Shown here one piece after another: positions 23,725-33,547 of a stretch of DNA of 64,000 nt. Below the pieces are notes generated by a model. It saw nothing but the letters and a program-made list of their open reading frames with translations. It was not told the origin of the DNA and did no database searches. How positions within the stretch are numbered: position 1 is the first letter of the stretch; every line of letters begins with the position of its first letter. Both the position numbers and the translations under genes were made by a program. The DNA is taken from contig NC_089431.1 of the NCBI RefSeq assembly GCF_026210795.1, positions 4,712,001 through 4,776,000 on the forward strand, written 5' to 3'. The stretch comes from Rhizophagus irregularis (Eukaryota; Glomeromycota; Glomeromycetes; Glomerales; Glomeraceae).

Positions 23725-26048
23725 CGTTAAAGACACAGATTACAAAGCTTGCACATACATTGCAATCACAAGAGCAATATATAAAATACCTGTATGGTGT
23801 AATCGAGGGTCATGAATCTGAGATAGAAGAACTTAGGCAAAAAAATGCTGAGTTGCGTGCAAAGCTTAAGAAAGCATTAGAAACGGCATCACTAAAGGAG
23901 GAAGGGCTTCAAGCATTAGAACGTCAGCTGATTGAAGTTGATACTCTAAATATTCAACTTAAAGATCGAATAAAAGAACTTGCTAATAGACAACGGAAAA
24001 ACATGGCAGCAATTCCTCCTGACCCTATTACAGAAATCTTAAATAATCGGACAACTATAGCAAATAGTGTAGCTGGTATTCGTATTCACCTTGATCGTAC
24101 AACTATAGCAGCACACCCTCATATAAATCATTTATTTAACACTGCAAATGATAGTCTTGATGCCATTATCCGATATGCTAATGAGTTGCGAAATATTATA
24201 GAAGATCAAGATAATATGGAGGATAGACTTGAAGGTTTGTTAGATGATGCACATAACCGTGAAGAATATCTTAGACATGAACTTAATAATACACGTGCTA
24301 CTATACTGAGAACAAGACGTACCTATGAGGATGCATATGCAAATGAAGTGCGTTATCGCCAACATTGGGAAGTCCTTGCACAAAATACTCAGATCCAATT
24401 GGCTAACATCCAGGCTCAATATGCTAACAGTCAAATTCAACTAGCTAATGTCCAGAGAGAACGTAATGAGAGTAGAAGAAATGCTCATAGATTATTACAG
24501 CGCTATAATACTGAAACAGAACGAAGTAGAAGGCGGGCTAATGGTATCATTCAGCAAGCTCGAGCATGGAGAGGGCAATTTTTAAACTGTCGTAATCATG
24601 GTCAAAATTTGCAAAATCAGGTCAATAATTTGAATCAACAGATTCTAGCATTACAAAATAACCCTCCGGTAATACAACAACCGATAATGGCAGAATATGC
24701 ACCTAAAAAATTTAGAGGAGCATCTGGTGAAGATCCAGAACTTTGGCTTCAAGAATTCAGGCAATGGTGTGAGTCTGCTGGACTTGATCCTGCTGCTAAT
24801 GCTAGAACTCGTGTTAGGATTCATGGGGTCTTTGAGACTTTACTTGAAGATGATGCTAGAGATTGGTATGAAACACATATCAAAGGAAAAAATTGGGAAT
24901 GTGTAAATCTTCTGGATAATACTGGTGTGGCCAATCTTGCTGCTTTTAATGCTTTGAATAATGGCGCTATACAGGCTGTAGCGGCGAATCAATTTTGTGG
25001 AGGGGCTAATGTATTACATGGACAAGCAGCTGCAGTTAATACTATTACTGGTGCTAATTTTATACCTGATCATACTGTATGGGATGAAGATTGGTCAATA
25101 GTCGAGGGTCGTCCTACTGATATAGCTGTTAATAATCCTAATGCTAATAATGGAGGTACAATTGTGGCTCCTGGAATACGTATTGGACAATTAATATATC
25201 GTTTTAAGCATTACTTCCCTACTATAACATCTGAAAAGTCTAAGCTTGCATTTAATGCTATTGTTCAGGGTAGTGATACTGTAAGCCGATTCTATTCTAA
25301 ATTACGAAGAATGGTTAGACTTGCATATCCAACTCTTCCAGAGGTAAATCAGAATGAATTAGTACGGCAACAGTTCTTAAATGGTCTTTCCAGTGAAAAT
25401 AAGTTGGATGCGTGACGTATTGGTTTAGAAAATTCAGTTGCATCTATTCTGAATAAATTGGAAGAAGTTGAGAAATACAGGACAGATATGCCACCTACTC
25501 CTATAGTTACATATCAGGGTCCAACTTTAGCGGATATTGAGAATCTTATAAATTCTAAAATTCCTATGACTACGGCTAGATCATCTGCAGTACCAGTACC
25601 ATCTTCTAGTCCATTTTCAAGTCCTCAAAATGATACATCATTTCAGAGATTACTTGCTTTAGCATATAAATTAGGTCTTCCAAGAGATATCGATATAAGT
25701 AAAGTAACCCTTAGTGATCTTGAAATATTTATTGATACAGAACTTAATAAAAATTTACCATCTGACCATATTTACCGTGGTAATCAGGTATTTGGTATAA
25801 GTTCAGGTACACGCAAACCAAAGAAATCAAAGAAATGCTCAAGTTGTGGTAAATCTGGTCATACTAAGAGTTCCTGTCCAAAATCTAAGAAGGGAAAGAG
25901 GAAAACAAATTATGCACATGACTCCTCTGATTCCTCTAACTCTTCTGACGCCTCTGACTCCTCTGACTCCTCTGATAGTGATTCAGACTCTGGACATGCC
26001 TGCTATGGATTAAAAAAAAAAGCCTACAGAAAGGAAACGTGTAGATAA
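23712..26048 (+). CDS. Ty3-like Gag with N-terminal coiled coil and CCHC knuckle, one in-frame TGA
   Basis: The frame starts at the ATG at 23712. Residues 1-325 are a long coiled coil (EIEELRQKNAELRAKLKK and later Arg/Asn-rich helices). From MAEYAPKKFRGASGEDPE onward the sequence is a retrotransposon-type capsid: WLQEFRQWCES, LEDDARDWYE and FYSKLRRMVRLAYP...LVRQQFLNGL. TGA at 25413-25415 (GCG TGA CGT) interrupts it; the same frame continues with RIGLENSVASILNKLEEVEK. Near residue 708 is a zinc knuckle CSSCGKSGHTKSSC (CX2CX4HX4C), then a Ser/Asp-rich tail. A 10-A run (26012-26021) near the end leads into the protease frame. A Gag without any reverse transcriptase nearby, inside a DNA transposon, is unusual. 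Confidence 0.88.
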
Positions 26049-26922
26049 AAAGCCTACTGATAAGAAAAAATCACAACTTGAAAGGCAGCGTATTATCTTT
26101 GAGGTTTTTATACAACTCTTAAAGCTTCTGGTTCAATCCTTCGTTAATGCTGTACCAAAAGAGACTGTTATATCTGCTTACAATGCTCTGAATGCTGAAT
26201 TCATTAATTATAAAGAACCAGTACTCAGTCAGCTTAAAGGAGAACCCTCAATAAAAACACGTGAAAAAGTTTGGGATAATGTTAAGGACCTTTTCACATC
26301 TATCCTTCATCCTATGATTTCAGTTGTAACTAATAGTATGGCTGCAAATTTAATCCGTAAAAATGATGATGTTATATGTAATAATGACTTATGGTCTTCT
26401 ATAGCAGGTATTGGAATTGTTAACCGCAAGTCTGCTAGTGATGTAGTCACTATTAAGACCAAAGTAGTCGCACCTGAGAGTGAAAAATCTTTAGTTATTC
26501 CTACGACAATTTTCGATACTGGTTCTGATAGTTCTCTGATATCTAACAATATTGTAAAGCGCCTAAATCTTGACGTTGATAGAAGTAATGCTCCTGACCT
26601 TAGTGGTGTTGCAATAAAATCTGATACTATTGGGACAGTATATGGTCTTGGTATTCTTGTATATGATGGGGAGAACTCTAAAAAAATTGAAGATGACTTC
26701 ATGGTTGTTAAGAGTGATAAGGACTTTTTATTGCTAGGTGTACCTTGGATTGATCGTGCTAATGTCATTCTAGATTTCCAAAATCGGCAACTGACCATCC
26801 CTCTATCATCACGTAAAAAAATTACCATTCCAATTTCTCTACATAAACGGAAAACTAACGTGACTTCCTTGCAGATGGATACTATCGACTTAAAAAAAAT
26901 TCACACTCTCGAGGAAGATTAA
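26014..26922 (+). CDS. Retropepsin-like aspartic protease (outer element), +1 to gag
   Basis: Open frame with no obvious early ATG, beginning in the A10 tract at the end of gag, in the +1 frame. After a basic linker (KKPTERKRVDKK) and a helical segment comes the protease: active site IFDTGSDSSLISN, then hydrophobic strands ending LLLGVPWIDRANVILDF, the pattern of Ty3-type retropepsins. It would be made as Gag-Pro by frameshift or slippage on the A tract, or the frame may simply be broken by an A-run indel. A helical region separates it from gag. The end overlaps an A8 tract that leads into a zinc-finger ORF. Confidence 0.82.
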   Translation, partial: KKKPTERKRVDKKPTDKKKSQLERQRIIFEVFIQLLKLLVQSFVNAVPKETVISAYNALNAEFINYKEPVLSQLKGEPSIKTREKVWDNVKDLFTSILHPMISVVTNSMAANLIRKNDDVICNNDLWSSIAGIGIVNRKSASDVVTIKTKVVAPESEKSLVIPTTIFDTGSDSSLISNNIVKRLNLDVDRSNAPDLSGVAIKSDTIGTVYGLGILVYDGENSKKIEDDFMVVKSDKDFLLLGVPWIDRANVILDFQNRQLTIPLSSRKKITIPISLHKRKTNVTSLQMDTIDLKKIHTLEED

Positions 26923-27041
26923 CCTGTCATCTATGTGGAGCAAGTTTTGACTTTCCCTCTAAGTTAAAGCGTCATCTTGCTAGGAAAAATCCATGTGTTT
27001 CCCAAACTTCTGCGGCAATGATGGGTAGTGGCGGGCAGTGA
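26892..27041 (+). CDS. C2H2 zinc-finger ORF fragment after the protease
   Basis: In the -1 frame relative to the protease, opening at an A8 run (26892-26899). It encodes RLTCHLCGASFDFPSKLKRH followed by a final Cys, a single zinc-finger of the C-X2-C...H...C type. It may be a C-terminal extension of the protease lost by an A-run indel, or the remains of a separate small gene. No ATG of its own before the finger. Confidence 0.45.
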   Translation, partial: KKNSHSRGRLTCHLCGASFDFPSKLKRHLARKNPCVSQTSAAMMGSGGQ

Positions 27042-27118
27042 CAGGGCAGTGCCCAAATTTTTTCGGCAGTGACGGGCAGTAACAGGGCAGTGCCCAAATG
27101 TTTTGGCAGTGATTAGCC
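27021..27118. repeat. Short tandem GGCAGTGAC repeat
   Basis: About two longer copies of GGGCAGTGACAGGGCAGTGC plus C/A/T-rich linkers, and smaller GGCAGTG units. Non-coding, between the protease region and the F-box fragment. Confidence 0.6.
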
Positions 27119-27128
27119 TTTACAAATA

Positions 27129-27367
27129 TTACATTTGCCATGTTACTCTGATTTCTAGGTCTTTACGGGTTTCTATGAGTTTTTCAATGGCATTTTTATT
27201 TTTAAAATATCGACTATATCTGATATCTAGCTTTTGAAGGTTTGGTAATATATGCAGGATTTCACTTAGCAAATCTCTAACGTCACCTTTTCCACCATAG
27301 TATTGATAATCTATTATGCTAAGTTCCTGGATATTGGGGCAAGCTTGTAGCATTTTTACAATACAGA
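27129..27367 (-). pseudogene. C-terminal part of an F-box/LRR-like gene split by the inner element
   Basis: Encodes CIVKMLQACPNIQELSII...ILPNLQKLDIRYSRY..., two leucine-rich-repeat-like segments, ending at a stop at 27129. Its N-terminal part is at 42659-42937. Joining the two with one ACAGA copy gives an open frame of about 170 aa with no gap (…GVLLWPI-C-IVKMLQ…). It is a fungal F-box/LRR protein carried by the outer element. Confidence 0.85.
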
Positions 27368-27854
27368 GTCGTCGGGCTGGTAGTGTAGTCACTAACGTTC
27401 CTCCACCTCGGCCAGGGCCTTGCAGTACCTACATCCCCCCTCCGTGGGGCAGGTTTACCTGCCACAGTACCATGGTCTGCCACGGTATTTTTCCACTTTT
27501 TTTTTTTTCTACATTTTTTCTTATATATAACTTACTATGACAACTATGGCAACTATGGCAGAGTACTTAAAAATGGAATAAAAACGCGAATAAAGCCGAA
27601 ATCAAACAGAATCTCCTGCCATAGTACCTGCCATAGTACGAAAAATCTTATAATAATACTATGGCAGCCTTAGTCAGCCCCTCAGACCCCAAAACCCGAT
27701 TCACGCTATGATTACCCTTTATATACTCACCTAGACCCTCCAAGTATGATTCCCTATGTCCTGAACTATGGCACCCGAACTATGGCAGCCGAACTATGAC
27801 CACTTACCCCGTCAGAAAAAATATATTCGGCAATTGAAGATTAGGTAACTATAA
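27368..27854 (+). repeat. Left TIR of inner element
   Basis: 487 bp, inverse of 42144-42658 except for a few substitutions and a 28-bp shorter subrepeat. It holds about ten copies of CTATGGCA or its complement TGCCATAG, candidate integrase or terminal-protein recognition sites. The inner edge carries the AATTGAAGA motif. Confidence 0.92.
27832..27840 (+). promoter_or_regulatory. AATTGAAGA promoter-like motif before helicase
   Basis: 51 bp before ATG 27883 in the block CAGAAAAAATATATTCGGCA followed by AATTGAAGATTAGG. The mirror copy in the right TIR serves the minus-strand gene at 42133. Confidence 0.6.
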
Positions 27855-27882
27855 ATTAGTACTCGATTTGATAGAACAAAAA

Positions 27883-30360
27883 ATGGCCGCTCAAGTTCCA
27901 GCAATCTTTAACCCCAACAACCGTTTCTTCTACGATGACCTTCTTAAAAAATGTGTAGGTACACACACGAAAGAAAGCGTCAATTCAGCAATCTTGGCTT
28001 CTGTGGCTTTCATCACCACAAAATCCGGCATGTGGATTAGAAAAAAGAAGGCTTACAATGGAAGCATATACTTCGAGTTCGCCGCAGATCTTAAGGGGAT
28101 TTCTACTAAGCACAAGGTAATTATTCGGTCAGATACCGGAGAAGACAGTGACGTGACCACATCCACCAAATTAAAGGATCTTCTTCTCCAAGCATCAATC
28201 GCAAAGATCTGTTATACAGATGTAAACTTCATGCCTTATCCCCCAAATGCGCCAAAGTATAATCCTGAATTCTTCAATCTCTTCCTAGGTTTCAGGGCCC
28301 AACCCGCTAAGCGCATCAAACCAAACCTAGTTAATCCAATCATCCGACACGTTCATGAGGTATGGTGTGCAGAGGACAAGCAATTAACTATATACATCCT
28401 CAACTGGCTCGCATTTCTAATTCAAAATCCAGACAAAAAACCCGGTACAGCAATTATCATGCGCAGTCCCCCCAGATGTGGTAAGAATATCTTAACCGAT
28501 TTTATCGGAGAACGTATTCTCGGCCGTGAAAATTTCCTCTCCACTACTCGTCTTGAAGATGTAATGGGAAGGTTCAATGTGGCTGTTCGTGCCAAAAAAC
28601 TTATCATCCTCAATGAATGCGATATGTCAGGCAAGGAATGGCACGGGGCAAACAACCGACTCAAGAGTTTAATCACCGAGCCTTACATCTCTATTGAGGA
28701 AAAGGGGATAGATGTGAAGGTTATTGATGACTTTGCTGGCTACATGATCCTCAGTAATCATGCTATGCCAATCCGCATAGAAATGGGAGATGAAAGATTT
28801 GTAGCTCTCAACGTCTCAGCCAAATATAAGGGCAATAGAGAATACTTCGGTTCTCTCGTAAAAGTATTAGAAAATCCGGATACAGCCAGTTCCTTCATGT
28901 CCTATCTACTTAGCCGAGACTTAACTGGCTTCAATCCCCGATCTATTCCTGATACTCAAATGAAACGGGAGTTAATTGAAGCAAGTATCCCGAATCCCCA
29001 GCGTTTTATACAATATTACCTTGAAATGATGTGGCCCGACAATTGCGACACACTTGAAATCCCGTGTACAAATTTCTATAGCACTTACCAGAATTGGTGC
29101 AGTGAGAAGGGTGAAAACAAAACACTAAGTGACAATAAATTCGGTATGGAGATTAAACAATTCGCCCCTAAAATGCGTGTAAGCCGCTCAGGTACCCGAA
29201 TAAACTATTACATACTAGATAAAGCAAAAATCGTGGAGAATTTTAGTAAAGTAATCCAAGATGTACAAGACGTACAGGAAGCACCAGTAGAGGGAGTAGA
29301 GTTAGTTGCCGAGAAACCCGCTGAGGAAAAACCCGCTGAGAAAAAACCCGAACCCGCTGAGGAAAAACCCACTGAGAAAAAACCCGAACCCGCTGAGGAA
29401 AAACCCGCTGAGAAAAAACCCGAACCCGCTGAGGAAAAACCTGCACCTGTAATTCGCAAGACTCCTCCACCACTTCCACCCAAGCCTGACCACTTAAAAG
29501 AACGTCCACAAGAGTTAAGAAAAGAACAACCAGATCCCGATGAAGATACTAATGAGTCAAACACCGATAAATCTATAGATAACTTTTCAGATTGTTATTT
29601 ATCTGACGAGGAACCCGACCAAGAAGAACCTATCCCCGAGCCAGATAACTACGACGTTTTAGATGACTTGCTATCTGACTCAGATTTTACAACTGTGAAC
29701 CCAGCTGCTGAACAACAACCCGAGTATCCCGCAGAATCTTCTGCATCTGTCACTAAGCCTGACCCAGAACCGGCTTCTGAAGAGCAATTTATCCCAGAAC
29801 CCGACACAGAACCAGAAGTTGACCGGGATCCTGAACCAAAGGAAGGCACTCGAGCGCACTGGGCTTGGCAAGAAAGACACCGATGGGATCGCAAACCATG
29901 GGTTAAAAATTTAAAGGACCAGGTCTTCAATGATCTCTACAATACAGGTAAGGAATTATGGGCCAAGTACCAAGATGCGTCAGACGAATATGACTGGGAA
30001 ATACTCGCGTTTGAAATAGAGGAATGTCCCACAACGCGTATTGAGGACGAGTACCAGTACTACCTTATGGAGGTAGTAGACCGCTTCAAGGACTGGATTG
30101 AATATAATGGATACTTACCTAAAATACCTAGCCGTAAAGAACTCGCAGATTTAATAAGAATATACAAGGAGAATCGTAATGCCGAGATTATTCCCACCCC
30201 CTCTGGTTATGAAACTATGAGGGCAGATAAGGGTAAAGCGCGAGAGATCCCCGAGGAACGTCCAAAAACTGATATGGAACGTGAATGGGAGGCCGCCAAT
30301 GGAATCATCGATGACTGGGACGAAGAGGATACTGAGGGCGCTATCAACGACATATTGTAA
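27883..30360 (+). CDS. D5-like SF3 helicase with repeat-rich acidic C-terminus
   Basis: 825 aa from the ATG at 27883. Residues about 160-400 match the poxvirus D5/phage-type superfamily 3 helicase: Walker A RSPPRCGKN (194-202), Walker B KLIILNECD, motif C-like YMILSNHAMP, and an arginine-finger-type ERFVALNV. Replication helicases of this class also occur in virophages and giant viruses. After a likely winged-helix region comes a tandem repeat of EEKPAEKKPEPA (around residues 472-525), a Pro-rich stretch, and a long acidic tail with Trp-rich segments. No archaeo-eukaryotic primase motifs are clear at the N-terminus. First gene inside the left TIR, plus strand. Confidence 0.88.
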   Translation: MAAQVPAIFNPNNRFFYDDLLKKCVGTHTKESVNSAILASVAFITTKSGMWIRKKKAYNGSIYFEFAADLKGISTKHKVIIRSDTGEDSDVTTSTKLKDLLLQASIAKICYTDVNFMPYPPNAPKYNPEFFNLFLGFRAQPAKRIKPNLVNPIIRHVHEVWCAEDKQLTIYILNWLAFLIQNPDKKPGTAIIMRSPPRCGKNILTDFIGERILGRENFLSTTRLEDVMGRFNVAVRAKKLIILNECDMSGKEWHGANNRLKSLITEPYISIEEKGIDVKVIDDFAGYMILSNHAMPIRIEMGDERFVALNVSAKYKGNREYFGSLVKVLENPDTASSFMSYLLSRDLTGFNPRSIPDTQMKRELIEASIPNPQRFIQYYLEMMWPDNCDTLEIPCTNFYSTYQNWCSEKGENKTLSDNKFGMEIKQFAPKMRVSRSGTRINYYILDKAKIVENFSKVIQDVQDVQEAPVEGVELVAEKPAEEKPAEKKPEPAEEKPTEKKPEPAEEKPAEKKPEPAEEKPAPVIRKTPPPLPPKPDHLKERPQELRKEQPDPDEDTNESNTDKSIDNFSDCYLSDEEPDQEEPIPEPDNYDVLDDLLSDSDFTTVNPAAEQQPEYPAESSASVTKPDPEPASEEQFIPEPDTEPEVDRDPEPKEGTRAHWAWQERHRWDRKPWVKNLKDQVFNDLYNTGKELWAKYQDASDEYDWEILAFEIEECPTTRIEDEYQYYLMEVVDRFKDWIEYNGYLPKIPSRKELADLIRIYKENRNAEIIPTPSGYETMRADKGKAREIPEERPKTDMEREWEAANGIIDDWDEEDTEGAINDIL

Positions 30361-30417
30361 GCGCTATTTGAGATTATTTCTTTTTTTTTCGTATATATAT
30401 AGAAAGATATTATTTAT

Positions 30418-30426
30418 AGTTGAAGA
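30418..30426 (+). promoter_or_regulatory. AGTTGAAGA promoter-like motif
   Basis: 27 bp before ATG 30445. One base from the AATTGAAGA consensus, preceded by a T9 tract and TATATATAT. Confidence 0.5.
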
Positions 30427-30444
30427 CAAATCATATACATAAAA

Positions 30445-32297
30445 ATGCAATACTCAAGAATTGCCCGCACTTTACCAACACGACCTGACATCAAGGAACT
30501 TCAGTATTCCGGTGCTCGCTTTTCCAGAGGAGCTATCGCCAGACTCGGTCAGACTCTCCAGACGCGATTTCCAGATAGAAAGTTCCAGATCCTACTTCCC
30601 TATGAAAACTGGAAACCCGGTGGATGGACATCAGGAAACCAACCAGCCAGCCTCTTTTCACTATTAGACCATTATGATGAAGCACAACTACCGGATGACG
30701 CAGACCCTGATTATTTTGAACGATTCATAATTTATGCAAGAGATAGTCCACCGGCCGCAGGAGGATGCAATGGGGAGCTAAATGATTGCCTGTATGAATG
30801 CCTAAAAAATATTTACGGCACATTCTCTAAAATGCTAAAGTCAATCGAAAAGCCCGAGTATATCAAAAAGGCATTAGGTCTCAATCGCGATGCTCCCATC
30901 CCAGTTTCATGCATGGACAAGGTTGAACAACTCGCAGGAAGTCTCGCAATTAATATTGTGGGGGACATTACCCGAATCTCTAAGAGTAAGTCCGATAGAC
31001 GTGCGACTCTCATCCTATCAGAAGGCCATTACTCCCTCACGTTAAATCCTGGAAGACTCCACCCCAGTAAAATAGATAAAAAGCGTAATTTACCCATTGT
31101 ATACCATGAAGATGGGACCAATAATGTAGTCACAATATACAACGGCAAAACAGTTAAGTCTTGCACAATTGCGCAGTTTCAAAAAACTAAGAATTCCAAA
31201 AGTTCTTTCATCCCCGTCGAGAAAAACCGTAAGACTGGAGTATATGAAACTCTTGAAGAAGCATATCAGAGAATCCACGAGGAGCGGAATTCCTTTCTAC
31301 AGGAGACAAAGAAGTTCGGTTTAGGAATCGACTTATCATACCATAACTGGTCTTACAAAAGAACGGCTCTCTGGTTATTCGAACGATTAAGTGTAGGAAT
31401 TCCAGCCAATGATCCTCTTGACCCGATAGAAGCGGAGTGGTTAAGTGATGCAATGATGGGAGGATTAATCTGGGCAGATAACGAGTGGAAGGGCTATGGA
31501 AGACAGTATGACGCAACAAGTTTATACCCGAGTATCCAACAATCAAACGCGAACTTTCCAATCAGACGGGGTAAATTCCAGACACTTAATGACTTTGTCG
31601 ACCACAGGGGTTATGCCTTGTATGGATTATTCCGTGCCAAAATAAGTGGGAATAATATTCTCTTCCGACAGAATAAAAGGGGAATCTATACATTCATCGA
31701 CTTACAACGAGCAAAAAAACTTGGTCTCAATATACAGTTAATACAGGATGGGAAGCCAAATGCATTGATATATGATAGAGAAGCGAGAATCCCTGGAACT
31801 GTAATATTCGGTAAGTATGTACACTTCCTCTTCAAAATTAAAAACCAGGGTGGCATAGCTGGCCGCGTGGCAAAGCGAGTCCTCAACACATTATGGGAGC
31901 ATTATGCCAGAGGAAGCGTAATTACAAGACACTCACCACAGATCAAACAGATCCATTCAAGTTTCCAGAAGGCCACACACTTGACTCCATCGTACCAGTA
32001 GGATCTGACCAGTGGCGATTCCAGTTTACAAACCCGGGTAATCCCTTCAAAGGTGAGTATCCCAGGATCGCCCCATTCTTATTAGCACGTGGTCGCAAAA
32101 TCACATCTGAGGCAATTCAACCATACAAGGATAAAGTACGACGTATCCATACAGACGGATTTATTTTAGAAGAACAGCCAGATAGCCCCGCGGTTTTCAC
32201 TTGTTCAGAGAATGCAGATACGACTCTAAAGACTTTCAAGTTTGAAACCGCGGGATACTGCCATGTGAAAAATGCGAACAAGGTTATCTGGACATGA
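30445..32297 (+). pseudogene. Divergent family B DNA polymerase with 1-nt frameshift
   Basis: Two overlapping frames, about 618 codons in all. Frame 1 runs to 32001. The conserved sequence switches to the second frame near 31893-31898 (TTATGGGAGC), consistent with loss of one G; it then continues to 32297. Palm motifs are motif A YDATSLYPS (residues 355-363), motif B AKRVLNTLWG and motif C RRIHTDGF, with one Asp where standard PolB has DTD. No exonuclease motifs are evident. The N-terminal half has a cysteine motif LNDCLYECLKNIYG, reminiscent of the CFQWAI region of the outer polymerase. It would be the replicase of the inner element. The frameshift may be a real lesion or a sequence error. 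Confidence 0.75.
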
Positions 32298-32346
32298 TTG
32301 CTAGGGACCGGTATGTATATTTTTTACTGACATATCGTGATGGCAT

Positions 32347-32355
32347 AATTGAATA
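32347..32355 (+). promoter_or_regulatory. AATTGAATA promoter-like motif
   Basis: 14 bp before ATG 32361 and 32 bp downstream of TATATTTTTT, the same spacing type as before 33548. Confidence 0.45.
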
Positions 32356-32360
32356 AACCT

Positions 32361-32885
32361 ATGGGATATGTAATCTTACGAGATACCCAAATGCAAAACA
32401 CCGACGGATTAGGTAGACAAGACGACGAAAGTTTCCACGCGTGGGCTAAGCGCATTCAGAATGCTGTGCAATATTATGAGACTTGTAGTAGAATAGGTTT
32501 TCATAGGCGGCTACCTTATCCAAGGTCTCGTCAAGCTGTATATGCTTATATTGTGCACATTAGGAGAATAGTATCACGACTACCAAATAGGTGGTACTGT
32601 ACCTACTGTAAATCTTTTATTGATCGCAGATGGGGAGCTGACGCTTTCATGGATCAAGCGGTGCGACTACATTTATATAGTTGCCCAAAGCATTTTAATT
32701 TTGACTATTATACTCATCATGCTGAAATGATCCAGAATGCCTTTAGGAGATATATAGAAAGAAGGAACAATAAAGCGGCTAGGATAATCCAGAAAGTCGC
32801 TATCCCCTGGTTATATAGACCAGGCTCTCCATTGATGCAAAAGGCCGAGCGACGCTTCTACTGTCTTGCAGTATCCCAAGTGTAA
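32361..32885 (+). CDS. Cysteine/histidine and IQ-like motif protein, function unknown
   Basis: 174 aa from ATG 32361. The centre has WYCTYCKSF...HLYSCPKHF, a possible zinc-binding C-X2-C...H...C-X2-H finger. The C-terminal half has IQNAFRRYIERRNNKAARI, which resembles an IQ motif, ending in a conserved-looking WLYRPGSPLMQKAERRFY. Basic overall. Not recognised as any named viral protein. It sits between the polymerase and unknown gene 32968, all on the plus strand. A DNA-binding or virion role would be guesswork. Confidence 0.7.
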   Translation: MGYVILRDTQMQNTDGLGRQDDESFHAWAKRIQNAVQYYETCSRIGFHRRLPYPRSRQAVYAYIVHIRRIVSRLPNRWYCTYCKSFIDRRWGADAFMDQAVRLHLYSCPKHFNFDYYTHHAEMIQNAFRRYIERRNNKAARIIQKVAIPWLYRPGSPLMQKAERRFYCLAVSQV

Positions 32886-32929
32886 ACCCCGAGGTTCATA
32901 TTTATTTTTTCTCATTCGAATGAACAGGT

Positions 32930-32938
32930 AACTGAAGA
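32930..32938 (+). promoter_or_regulatory. AACTGAAGA promoter-like motif
   Basis: 38 bp before ATG 32968, followed by TATATTTTTTACA. One base from consensus. Confidence 0.5.
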
Positions 32939-32967
32939 TTTATATTTTTTACAAAGTACAAAGAATC

Positions 32968-33438
32968 ATGTCAACATATACCGAATTCGCAAGCATTGTT
33001 AACAGCACTGACAGCACTAGTGAGGAGGTTATTTACGAGGCATCGCGCATTCAGCCTAATGTTGTCTCTGACGAAACTGTCCCCAAGATTATCCGCGCAT
33101 TAAAAGATACTATAGTAATCGCATTAGTATCTGGGTTTAGCAAAACCAGTTACCTCGTCCAGGACCACGTGAAGTATATCAAGCGAATCCAAACGGCAAA
33201 TTCTCCTGTATCATATGTGAAGTTCGTGGCCAGAAAACTCTTCCCAGATAATGCGGCATATACTGCTAAAATAGCAAAAATCCGCGAATCATACAAGAAT
33301 AAACAAGCTCTCCTAGATAAGCTTGAGGCCCTCTTCGAATTGTATTATAATGCGACTAAGGACTCATCAACCGGTCTCCCAAAGCGAGCTATTACTAAAA
33401 ACGAGGCTGAGAAAACCTTAACAGAACTTCTTGCATAA
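32968..33438 (+). CDS. Unknown 156-aa helical protein
   Basis: ATG-initiated, with a promoter-like motif 38 bp upstream. The protein is predicted mostly helical and mixed-charge: an acidic N-terminus (STDSTSEEVIYEASRI), a hydrophobic helix (DTIVIALVSGF), and a basic C-terminal half (KIAKIRESYKNKQALLDKLE). No signal peptide or clear membrane segment, and no family recognised. Its position in the plus-strand run of inner-element genes and its good codon structure support a real gene. Confidence 0.7.
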   Translation: MSTYTEFASIVNSTDSTSEEVIYEASRIQPNVVSDETVPKIIRALKDTIVIALVSGFSKTSYLVQDHVKYIKRIQTANSPVSYVKFVARKLFPDNAAYTAKIAKIRESYKNKQALLDKLEALFELYYNATKDSSTGLPKRAITKNEAEKTLTELLA

Positions 33439-33511
33439 GCGGCTCCTGTGGTCCTACGATTCTGTACGAATTTAGTCTATATTTTTTATCCATATGTAAT
33501 AGGCATACAGT

Positions 33512-33520
33512 AATTGAAGA
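33512..33520 (+). promoter_or_regulatory. AATTGAAGA promoter-like motif
   Basis: 36 bp before ATG 33548, with TATATTTTTT about 36 bp further upstream. Confidence 0.6.
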
Positions 33521-33547
33521 TAGCTATAGTATAAGTAACATAACATC

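Noticed and set aside
29208-29564. Minus-strand Ser/Gly/Phe-rich ORFs opposite the helicase
   Set aside because: Shadow of the tandem EEKPAEKKPEPA coding repeat.
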